Below the pieces are notes generated by a model that saw nothing but the letters and a program-made list of their open reading frames with translations, was not told the DNA's origin and did not search any database. Positions 42,610 to 49,846 of a stretch of DNA of 64,000 nucleotides are shown piece by piece. Each line of letters starts with the position of its first letter. Within the stretch, counting starts at the first letter, position 1. The stretch comes from JABDQZ01 sp050049775 (GTDB taxonomy: Bacteria > Pseudomonadota > Gammaproteobacteria > Chromatiales > Chromatiaceae). The translations under genes and the position numbers were made by a program. Location: assembly GCA_050049775.1 (NCBI GenBank), contig JASFVP010000003.1, positions 38,756 to 102,755 of the forward strand. The letters are read 5' to 3'.

Positions 42610-42918
42610 CTACAGGCTTAGAAATACGCGGCCATCTTCCACCTTGGTTGAAAATGTGTTGGTGCAACCTTCGTCCGGACCCAGCGCTTCACCCGAGGCC
42701 AGGTCGATTTTCCAGTTGTGCAATGGGCAGGTCACTGAGGTGCCGTGCACGATGCCTTGCGACAAGGGCCCCTTCTTGTGGGGACACTGATCGCGGACGG
42801 CGAAGATTTCATCATTGGCGGTGCGGAAGACCGCCACATCCATGGTTTCGGTTTTAAGTACCCGGGCACCGAGTTTCGGGATATCGTCGAGTAAGGCTAT
42901 TTCGATCCAGTTGCTCAT
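42610..42918 (-). CDS. nirD: Nitrite reductase small subunit, Rieske type
   Basis: 102 aa. Rieske-like fold with both ligand pairs present: CPH (Cys45, His47) and CPLH (Cys64, His67). It should carry a true 2Fe-2S cluster, whereas the E. coli NirD lacks these ligands. Partner of NirB in NADH-dependent nitrite-to-ammonium reduction. 21 nt downstream of nirB on the same strand. Confidence 0.92.
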   Translation of the reverse strand: MSNWIEIALLDDIPKLGARVLKTETMDVAVFRTANDEIFAVRDQCPHKKGPLSQGIVHGTSVTCPLHNWKIDLASGEALGPDEGCTNTFSTKVEDGRVFLSL

Positions 42919-42939
42919 CTTGGTTTTCTCATTAATTGA

Positions 42940-45375
42940 TCAGGCGCTGATTTTCAGCGTGTTGAATTCATGGGCTTCTGCTCCCTCGGCACGCGCTTTC
43001 CAGGGATCAATCTGGGCGTATTGCTGGCTGACCTTGAAACGTTCCAGCAATGCCTGGCGCTCGGTTGCATCATTGAGGATGCAGTCCTTGATGTATTGCA
43101 GGCCTACGCGCTCTACCCAGGGAGCGGTGCGTTCCAGGTAGTGGGCTTCCTCACGGTATTTCTGGATAAAGGCGCCGCAGTACTCGAGCACTTCCTCTTC
43201 GGTGTCGACCTTGCAGAGCAGGTCGGTGACGCGCACCTTGATGCCGCCGTTGCCGCCGATGTGCAGTTCGTAACCGGAATCGACGCAGACTACGCCAAAG
43301 TCCTTGATAGTGGCTTCGGCACAGTTGCGCGGGCAACCGGATACCGCCAGTTTGAATTTGTGCGGCATCCACGAACCCCAGGTGAGTTCCTCGAGTTGTA
43401 CACCGAGACCGGTGGAATTCTGGGTGCCGAAGCGGCACCAGGTTTTGCCGGCGCAGGTTTTGACCGTGCGCATCGCTTTGCCGTAGGCGTGGCCGGAAAC
43501 AAAGCCCGCGGCTGATAAATCTTTCCACATGGCCGGCAGGTCTTCTTTCTTGACGCCGAACAGATCAATGCGTTGGCCGCCGGTGACTTTCATTTCCGGC
43601 ACCTGATATTTTTCGCAGGCGTCTGCAATGGCGCGTAAATCTGACGGTGTGCACAAGCCACCGAACATGCGTGGTACCACTGAATAGGTACCGTCTTTCT
43701 GGATGTTGCCGTGGGCGCGTTCGTTGATGAAACGTGACTGGGCGTCGTCCTGGTAATCTTCCGGCCAATGGGCCAGCAGGTAATAGTTCAGCGCCGGCCG
43801 ACAGGCAGCGCAGCCGTCCGGGGTTTTCCATTCCATGAAGTTGAACACGGAACGCATGTCCTTGAGTTCGTTGGCCTTGATCGCGGTGATGACTTCATCA
43901 TGGCTGTGTTCGGTGCATTTGCACATCGGCTTTTTGCTCGGTGCGGCGTCATAACCTTCACCAACCGTACTGGCGAGAATCGATTCGACCAGGCCGGTAC
44001 AGGAGCCGCACGAACTGGATGCCTTGGTGTGGGCGCGCACATCATCGAGGGTGAATAAACCTTTCTTGACAATGGCATCGACGATGTCGCCCTTGCAGAC
44101 ACCGTTACAGCCGCAGATTTCAGCATCGTTGGACAGATTGGCGATGCGCGCCTCGTCGCCGTGACCGGCATCGCCGAGATCGTGCTGGCCAAACAGGATG
44201 GTCTTGCGGAAGCCGGAGATGTCGGTGCCGTCGCGCAGCAGTTGGAAGTACCAGGTACCGTCCATGGTGTCGCCATACAAGACGGCGCCCTTGATACGGC
44301 CATCGCGCACCACCAGCTTTTTATAGCTACCCTGTGCCGGGTCCTGGGTCAGCAGGACTTCATCGCCTTCCTGTTCGATGAAGTCACCGGCCGAGAACAG
44401 GTCGATGCCGGTGACCTTGAGTTTGGTTGAGGTGACCGAGCCCTCATAACGCGCGATACCGAGACTGGCGAGATGATTGGCGGCGACCTTGGCCTGATCG
44501 AACAGCGGCGCGACCAGGCCGTAACAATTGTTTCTGTGTTGCACACATTCGCCCACGGCGTAGATCTTGGGGTCGTAGGTCTGCATGGTGTCGTTGACGA
44601 CAATGCCGCGTTCGCAATGAATGCCGGCATTTTGCGCCAGTTCGACGTTGGGCCGGATGCCGACAGCCATCACGACCAGGTCGGCATCGGTTTCGCTGCC
44701 ATCGGCAAAACGCACACCGGTGACCCGATCATCGCCCAGGATTTCCGAGGTGGATGCTTCCATGAGAAATTTCAGGCCTTTCTGCTCGAGTGAGGCTTTC
44801 AGTAAAGTTGCGGCCGGCTTGTCGAGCTGGCGTTCCATGAGTTTGTCCATGAGGTGCACCACGGTAACGTCCATGCCGTTGAGCATGAGGCCGTTGGCGG
44901 CTTCCAGGCCGAGCAGACCACCACCGATGACAACCGCCTTTTTGTACTGCTTGGCAGATGCCAGCATGTTTTCCACATCAGCAATATCACGAAAGCCGAT
45001 GACGCCCTGTTTATCATGACCGGGCACCGGAATGATGAACGGATTGGAACCGGTGGCGATCAGCAGCCGGTCATAGTCGGCGGCTACGCCACTGGCTGTT
45101 TTGACTTTCTGATTGACGCGGTCAATGACCTCGACTGTCTCGCCGGTGTAAAGGCGAATACCGTTTTGCTCGTACCATTCAGTCGTATTGAGAATGATGT
45201 CGTCGATGGTCTTGTCTCCCGCCAGTACCGGCGAGAGCATGATGCGGTTGTAATTGGGATGTGGTTCAGAACCGAAAACGGTGATGTCGTAACGGTCTGC
45301 ATCGAGTTTGAGTAGTTCTTCCAGGGTGCGTACTCCGGCCATGCCGTTGCCGATAAGTACCAGACGTTCTTTCAT
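42940..45375 (-). CDS. nirB: Assimilatory nitrite reductase large subunit
   Basis: 811 aa. The N-terminal FAD/NAD-binding part (LIGNGMAGVRTLEEL; AVVIGGGLLGLEAANGL) is followed by two BFD-like 2Fe-2S segments (CGCNGVCKGDIVDAI with CGSCTG; MCKCTEHSHDEV with CAACRPALNYY). The sulfite/nitrite reductase core comes last, with AGKTWCRFGTQNSTGLG and the sirohaem/4Fe-4S motif SGCPRNCAEATIKD. It reduces nitrite to ammonium in the cytoplasm with NADH. First gene of the minus-strand nitrate assimilation cluster. The upstream region carries a sigma-54-like promoter and NtrC-like sites, so expression is expected only under nitrogen limitation. Confidence 0.95.
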   Translation of the reverse strand: MKERLVLIGNGMAGVRTLEELLKLDADRYDITVFGSEPHPNYNRIMLSPVLAGDKTIDDIILNTTEWYEQNGIRLYTGETVEVIDRVNQKVKTASGVAADYDRLLIATGSNPFIIPVPGHDKQGVIGFRDIADVENMLASAKQYKKAVVIGGGLLGLEAANGLMLNGMDVTVVHLMDKLMERQLDKPAATLLKASLEQKGLKFLMEASTSEILGDDRVTGVRFADGSETDADLVVMAVGIRPNVELAQNAGIHCERGIVVNDTMQTYDPKIYAVGECVQHRNNCYGLVAPLFDQAKVAANHLASLGIARYEGSVTSTKLKVTGIDLFSAGDFIEQEGDEVLLTQDPAQGSYKKLVVRDGRIKGAVLYGDTMDGTWYFQLLRDGTDISGFRKTILFGQHDLGDAGHGDEARIANLSNDAEICGCNGVCKGDIVDAIVKKGLFTLDDVRAHTKASSSCGSCTGLVESILASTVGEGYDAAPSKKPMCKCTEHSHDEVITAIKANELKDMRSVFNFMEWKTPDGCAACRPALNYYLLAHWPEDYQDDAQSRFINERAHGNIQKDGTYSVVPRMFGGLCTPSDLRAIADACEKYQVPEMKVTGGQRIDLFGVKKEDLPAMWKDLSAAGFVSGHAYGKAMRTVKTCAGKTWCRFGTQNSTGLGVQLEELTWGSWMPHKFKLAVSGCPRNCAEATIKDFGVVCVDSGYELHIGGNGGIKVRVTDLLCKVDTEEEVLEYCGAFIQKYREEAHYLERTAPWVERVGLQYIKDCILNDATERQALLERFKVSQQYAQIDPWKARAEGAEAHEFNTLKISA

Positions 45376-45442
45376 ATACTGCCTCGGATGTTGTGGTATT
45401 GGTATTTGACTGGTTCATCCAGCCGGCTATGCAGGCTGTTGA

Positions 45443-45457
45443 GCAATTAACTTGCCA
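45443..45457 (-). promoter_or_regulatory. Sigma-54-type promoter of the nirB-nirD-nasA cluster
   Basis: Reading toward nirB the sequence is TGGCAAGTTAATTGC: the -24 GG and -12 GC are spaced as in the consensus TGGCACG-N4-TTGC, differing at one conserved position. It lies about 70-80 nt upstream of the nirB start. Confidence 0.7.
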
Positions 45458-45531
45458 GTTATTGATAATTTATTTAAAACAGGCAGTTAAGATGCATCTT
45501 TTAAAATAATGCGCAGACTCAATAGCTTATA

Positions 45532-45579
45532 CGCACCAGTCTGGTGCGAAAAAAATTTTATTTGCACCAGAAATTGTGC
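45532..45579. promoter_or_regulatory. NtrC-type enhancer sites
   Basis: CGCACCAGTCTGGTGCG (45532-45548) is a perfect palindrome matching the NtrC site GCACC-N5-GGTGC. A second, imperfect site GCACCAGAAATTGTGC (45564-45579) follows. They lie about 80-120 nt upstream of the sigma-54-like promoter, the usual enhancer distance. The rest of 45376-45694 carries no gene. Confidence 0.75.
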
Positions 45580-45694
45580 GGCCCTTGCTGTCGCACGCTT
45601 CGTGATTGTGCAATCATTTCAAGGCGTACAGCTTCCAGATTGTGGACAGGATTGTTTACTGGTTGGATAGCGATCATTTAGAAAAGGAGTCGAA

Positions 45695-46045
45695 ATGCCG
45701 GAGACAACAACAGTCTATGGTGGCCAGCAAGTCGCGGTTGATGAGGAGGGGTTCCTACTCAATGTTGATGACTGGCAACGCGAGATGGTTGCGGATATCG
45801 CCCGCAGTGTCGGCATTGAAATGACCGACAGGCACTGGGAAGTGGTTGACTATATTCGTGATTATTTTGAAGCCAACCATGCGGTGCCGGAATTGCGCAC
45901 CTTTCTCAAACACCTGCGCGAGAAATACGACCAGCAGACGGCGACGCGTAAGTATGTCTACAGCCTGTTCCCCTACGGTTTTGGCCAACAGGCCTGCAAG
46001 ATCGCCGGCATGCGCAAACCACGTAAGTTGATGCTGGATGTGTAG
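45695..46045 (+). CDS. DsrC/TusE-family protein lacking the terminal cysteine
   Basis: 116 aa. The DsrC fold is clear (GFLLNVDDWQREMVADIA, HWEVVDYIRDYFEANHAVPELR, KYVYSLFPYGFGQQ). Canonical DsrC ends A-C-K-I-A-G-L-P-K-P-T-G-C-V with two cysteines 11 apart. Here the first (Cys101) is kept in QQACKIAGMRKPRK, but the second position is Leu112 and the tail is two residues longer (LMLDV). It therefore cannot form the usual trisulfide/disulfide between both Cys. Such variants are grouped as regulatory sulfur-related DsrC homologues (RspA-type). Divergent from nirB; no dsr genes are in the window. Confidence 0.9.
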   Translation: MPETTTVYGGQQVAVDEEGFLLNVDDWQREMVADIARSVGIEMTDRHWEVVDYIRDYFEANHAVPELRTFLKHLREKYDQQTATRKYVYSLFPYGFGQQACKIAGMRKPRKLMLDV

Positions 46046-46185
46046 CCGGGAAGCCTGGCTGAGCCTCCACGGTTGCCAGGGTGGGCTGAATGTAAGCGTA
46101 TTTACATAATTTAGTAATGAAAATGTAAGTAAATTGTCATATTCTCTGCGGCTGAATATTTTCCCGGGACATTCAGGACAACCGC

Positions 46186-47754
46186 ATGGAACTCAAAAAC
46201 ATCAGTCAAATTGAACAAGCCGCCCGATCCGGGCAGGGCGAACACTTTCGGCTGGGTTTCGGTTTTCTCTTTATCGTCGCCATCATGTTGTTTGCCGGCA
46301 GCAGTTTTACCGGTATCGAGGGCGGCTACATGCTGATCACCGCCGCCATGATCGGCGGCTATATGGCGATGAACATCGGCGCCAACGATGTCGCCAATAA
46401 CGTCGGGCCGGCGGTCGGTTCCAAGGCCTTGACACTGACCGGTGCGATCCTGATTGCGGCGATATTTGAGGCTTCCGGTGCCCTGGTTGCCGGGGGTGAT
46501 GTGGTCAGCACCATCAAAAAAGGCATCATTGATCCGTCCATGATTGCCGACAAGGACGCTTTTATCTGGCTGATGATGGCCGCGCTGCTGGCGGGCGCCA
46601 TCTGGCTGAACATTGCCACGGCGCTGGGTGCGCCGGTTTCCACCACACATTCGATTGTCGGCGGTGTGCTCGGAGCCGGCATTGCAGCCGGTGGTTTTGG
46701 CATCGCCAACTGGCCGACCATGGGCAAGATTGCCGCCAGCTGGGTGATCTCTCCGGTACTTGGCGGGCTGATTGCGGCCGGTTTTTTGTATCTGATCAAA
46801 CGCCTCATCACCTACCGCACTGATATGCGGGAGGCCGCCAAGAAGGTGGTGCCGTTACTGATCGCCGTCATGGTCTGGGCATTTTCGACGTACCTGATCA
46901 TCAAGGGGCTGAAAAAAATCTGGAAAACCGATTTCGCCAGTGCCCTGGGTATCGGCCTGGTGATCGCGGCGGCGATTTATGTGCTGATCAAACCGATGGT
47001 TGCCAAGGTTGCGGACAAACTGGCTAACGACAAGCCGAGCATCAATCGCCTGTTCACCGTGCCGTTGATTTTTGCTGCGGCGCTGCTGAGTTTCGCGCAC
47101 GGCGCCAACGACGTCGCCAATGCGGTCGGCCCACTGGCCGCCATCAATGACGCCATCCTGCACGGTGGTGTGGCTAAGAAGGCGGCGATTCCGATGTGGG
47201 TCATGATGGTCGGTGCACTCGGCATTGCCGTGGGCCTGGCCCTGTATGGCCCGAAACTGATCCGCACGGTTGGCTCGGAAATTACCGAACTGGACCAGAT
47301 GCGGGCCTTTTCCATCGCCATGGCCGCAGCGATTACGGTGATTATCGCCAGCCAGCTTGGCTTGCCGGTCAGCTCCACACATATTGCTGTTGGCGCGGTG
47401 TTTGGCGTCGGCTTTCTGCGTGAATTCCTCAAGGCCAGCTATGCACGCATGATCGATGAAATCGTCGCGCACCACGGCGGCCAGGATCATGCCGTGGTGG
47501 AAAAGTTCCTGCTCGAGTTCAAGGCGGCGTCGGTCGACCAGAAAGGCATCATGTTGCAGCAACTCAAACGCAAATCCACCCAGGCGGAACTGACCAAAAA
47601 GGAGCGCAAGGACCTGCGCAGGATTTATCGCAAGGAGCTGGTCAAGCGTTCGGCCTTCATGAAGATTGTTGCTGCCTGGCTGGTCACGGTGCCGGCATCC
47701 GGTCTCATGGCGGCGATTCTGTATTTCACCATCCGCGGCATGATGTTGCCATAG
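46186..47754 (+). CDS. Low-affinity inorganic phosphate transporter (Pit family)
   Basis: 522 aa with about ten membrane helices. Two inverted Pit signatures: NIGANDVANNVGPAVGSKAL near residue 70 and HGANDVANAVGPLAAIND near 305. A soluble loop (~410-480) lies between the last helix groups. Proton-coupled phosphate (or metal-phosphate) uptake in the inner membrane. Its end is 3 nt from the convergent MotB-like gene. Only a weak half-site similarity to a Pho box (TTGTCAT) is seen upstream at 46136. Confidence 0.9.
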   Translation: MELKNISQIEQAARSGQGEHFRLGFGFLFIVAIMLFAGSSFTGIEGGYMLITAAMIGGYMAMNIGANDVANNVGPAVGSKALTLTGAILIAAIFEASGALVAGGDVVSTIKKGIIDPSMIADKDAFIWLMMAALLAGAIWLNIATALGAPVSTTHSIVGGVLGAGIAAGGFGIANWPTMGKIAASWVISPVLGGLIAAGFLYLIKRLITYRTDMREAAKKVVPLLIAVMVWAFSTYLIIKGLKKIWKTDFASALGIGLVIAAAIYVLIKPMVAKVADKLANDKPSINRLFTVPLIFAAALLSFAHGANDVANAVGPLAAINDAILHGGVAKKAAIPMWVMMVGALGIAVGLALYGPKLIRTVGSEITELDQMRAFSIAMAAAITVIIASQLGLPVSSTHIAVGAVFGVGFLREFLKASYARMIDEIVAHHGGQDHAVVEKFLLEFKAASVDQKGIMLQQLKRKSTQAELTKKERKDLRRIYRKELVKRSAFMKIVAAWLVTVPASGLMAAILYFTIRGMMLP

Positions 47755-47757
47755 AGC

Positions 47758-48474
47758 CTAAGGTTGTTGCGCTTCGTTGGCGTGAATCACCAGTTTGACG
47801 CGCCGGTTGGCCTTGCGACCGGCTGCTGTGGCGTTGCTTTGTAGCGGCCGGGTGTCGGCATAACCCACTGCCTTGAGGCGTGACATCGGTATGCCCAGCT
47901 GCACCAGTTTGCGGATGACCACCGAAGCGCGTGCGGTGGACAGCTCCCAATTGGATGGGAACAGCTGGCTTTCGATTGGCACGTTGTCGGTATGGCCTTC
48001 GACCGAGATCGGGTAATCGTTCTGTTGCAATACCGGCACGATCCGGGCGAGCAGGGCGCTGGCTTCCTCCAGCAGCGTGCTTTTGCCGGTTTCAAACAGA
48101 ATGGCTTCCGGTAACTGCAGGTTGACCTGTCCCGCTTCGACCTCGATTTTCACTTCCCGGCCGTCGATAAAATCCAGGCTGCGCAACAGTTGGTCGGCCA
48201 GCTGCTGATTGAGTGTTGGCTTGGCCTGTTCGACCGGTTTTGGCTGGATCTCCGTGGTCTGGATTTGCGGTTTTTCCACCTGGAACTGTTGCTGTGGCTG
48301 GTTCACCAGCAAGATGAACATCGCCAGTAGCAGGGTAATGATGTCCAGATAGACGATCAGCCAGGATTGCGGATCGTTTCTGGCCGGTTTGAGCAGCAGG
48401 ATTTGCTGCAGCCGGTTACCGGCCCGATTGAGGCTGGCCAGCTGTTTTTTGTTGACCGCGGGACTAGCCCTCAT
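47758..48474 (-). CDS. MotB/OmpA-domain protein (stator- or channel-associated)
   Basis: 238 aa from ATG 48474, overlapping the upstream MotA-like gene. N-terminal membrane helix WLIVYLDIITLLLAMFILLV with the proton/sodium-channel Asp, a Pro/Gln-rich linker, then an OmpA C-terminal peptidoglycan-binding domain (ISVEGHTDNVPI, SNWELSTARASVV, AVGYADTRPL). The MotA-like partner gene is directly upstream. Flagellar stator, or a TolQR/ExbBD-like role, cannot be decided; no flagellar genes are in the window. Confidence 0.9.
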   Translation of the reverse strand: MRASPAVNKKQLASLNRAGNRLQQILLLKPARNDPQSWLIVYLDIITLLLAMFILLVNQPQQQFQVEKPQIQTTEIQPKPVEQAKPTLNQQLADQLLRSLDFIDGREVKIEVEAGQVNLQLPEAILFETGKSTLLEEASALLARIVPVLQQNDYPISVEGHTDNVPIESQLFPSNWELSTARASVVIRKLVQLGIPMSRLKAVGYADTRPLQSNATAAGRKANRRVKLVIHANEAQQP

Positions 48475-49282
48475 CGGTTTGCGGGCGACTGCTGAAACCG
48501 ACACGGTTGTCGGCCAGTTCGTCGTCGTAATTGGCGGCGAAGGATTCCAGCGTCTGACGTACGATGCCGGGACTGCGCTGCTCGCGCAACAGTAGAACAC
48601 CTTCGAGCGCCATGTTCATGAGCATGACGCGTTTTTCGGTGCGTCGTTCGAGTTTCAGTGCAATCGGCTTGAACAGCAGGTTAGCGAGGATGATGCCGTA
48701 CAGTGTGGTCATCAACGCCATGGCCATGTGATAGGCAACCTGACTGACATCGCCATCGGTCAGCGAAAACAGCATGTTGACCAGCCCAACCAGGGTGCCG
48801 AACATGCCGAAAGCCGGCGCAAAATTGCTCATGCTGTGAAAGATGTCGGCGTTGGCCTGCTCCTCGGCCTGCAGTCGCGAAATACGCCATTGCAGCAGGT
48901 TGGTGATGTCTTCCGTGGTGGAGCCGTCGATCACCAGCTGGATGCCGGTGCGCAGAAATGGATTGTTGACCGTATCAAGATGGTCCTCGATCTTGCTGAC
49001 CTTGTATTGCATGCTCAGCTTGGCGACATTGACAATGTCATGCACCAGCCCTGGCACCGGGTTTTCCTCTTTTTTCATGACGGTAGCCACGGCCTGGCGC
49101 ACGTTTTGCAATTCTGCGATCGGGTAGCTGATGAAGGTGGCGGCAAATGTGCCGGTGACCACGATGAAAAAGCCGGGCAGATTGAAAAACACACTGATGT
49201 GATCGGTCGACAGCCAGATACTGCCTATGACCAGCAGCAGGCTGGCAATGATGCCGATAACCGTGGAAGCGTTCATGTTCAT
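48464..49282 (-). CDS. MotA/PomA-type proton- or sodium-channel protein
   Basis: 272 aa. Four membrane helices; the key helix pair contains SNFAPAFGMFGTLVGLVNML with the conserved Pro and GMxGTLxGL pattern of MotA/PomA. The cytoplasmic loop (RISRLQAEEQANADIF) has basic/acidic residues typical of rotor contact. It overlaps the MotB-like gene by ~11 nt. Upstream lies a perfect 16-bp palindrome at 49313. Confidence 0.9.
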   Translation of the reverse strand: MNMNASTVIGIIASLLLVIGSIWLSTDHISVFFNLPGFFIVVTGTFAATFISYPIAELQNVRQAVATVMKKEENPVPGLVHDIVNVAKLSMQYKVSKIEDHLDTVNNPFLRTGIQLVIDGSTTEDITNLLQWRISRLQAEEQANADIFHSMSNFAPAFGMFGTLVGLVNMLFSLTDGDVSQVAYHMAMALMTTLYGIILANLLFKPIALKLERRTEKRVMLMNMALEGVLLLREQRSPGIVRQTLESFAANYDDELADNRVGFSSRPQTDEG

Positions 49283-49312
49283 TTGTGCATTGTCTTGTCA
49301 GGCGGCAAACGT

Positions 49313-49328
49313 TTGCCGTTGCCTGGAA
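49313..49328. promoter_or_regulatory. 16-bp palindrome, LacI/PurR-like operator candidate
   Basis: CGGCAAACGTTTGCCG, perfectly symmetric, ~31 nt before the MotA-like start. The core GCAAACGTTTGC equals the PurR/LacI-family operator core. No such regulator gene lies in the window. Confidence 0.5.
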
Positions 49329-49420
49329 ATATGCACAATGAATGCCAGAAATAAACGATTTAGCGATTATTCAACGAAGTACTGCCAGGGTGCTGGCGTT
49401 TGGCCAGCAGGGGAAAGTAA

Positions 49421-49442
49421 GAGCCGACCCGACGGTCGGCTC
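49421..49442 (-). terminator. Hairpin downstream of the TusE-like gene
   Basis: Perfect 9-bp stem GAGCCGACC / GGTCGGCTC with loop CGAC, 11 nt past the stop of the 49454 gene. The tail in the minus direction is TTACTTTCC rather than a T-run, so terminator efficiency is uncertain. Confidence 0.6.
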
Positions 49443-49453
49443 AGCTGTACAGA

Positions 49454-49753
49454 TCAGACGCAGCCGGTCGGTTTGGGCAGGCCGCCGTATTTGGTGATCG
49501 GTTTCATCGGGCCGGTTTTCCAGAGTTTGAACATTTCTTTCTGGTCCTGGCCAACGAATTTGGCGAATTTCCTGATCGGCGGCACGACGGCTTCTTCTTC
49601 GTAGTATTCACGGGCTTTCAGGATATGTTCCCATTTGACGTCGTCGAGTTCGACTTCATCGGCTTCCGCCATCGCGCGGCCGATTTCCGGGGTCCAGTCC
49701 GCCATGCTCACCAGATAACCGTCGCCATCGCGTTCCGGTAATTCAACACTCAT
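49454..49753 (-). CDS. TusE-like DsrC-family protein (only the terminal cysteine)
   Basis: 99 aa. DsrC/TusE plan: GYLVSMADWTPEIGRAMAEA, VVPPIRKFAKF, then GGLPKPTGCV with Cys98. The position of the upstream cysteine of DsrC is Thr87, as in E. coli TusE. It is probably a sulfur-relay carrier (tRNA 2-thiouridine pathway) or a general persulfide carrier. It keeps precisely the cysteine that the 45695 protein has lost. Stand-alone gene followed by a hairpin. Confidence 0.9.
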   Translation of the reverse strand: MSVELPERDGDGYLVSMADWTPEIGRAMAEADEVELDDVKWEHILKAREYYEEEAVVPPIRKFAKFVGQDQKEMFKLWKTGPMKPITKYGGLPKPTGCV

Positions 49754-49846
49754 TTTTGTCTCCTGATAATAACCAAGTAAAAAGGTATGTTTTTATGAAA
49801 CTATACCTGATTTGCCGGCATTATATATCCATTGGAAATTCAGGGA

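Noticed and set aside
46130..46150. Possible Pho box before the Pit transporter
   Set aside because: Only one half site (TTGTCAT) is good; the second half is missing at 11-bp spacing.
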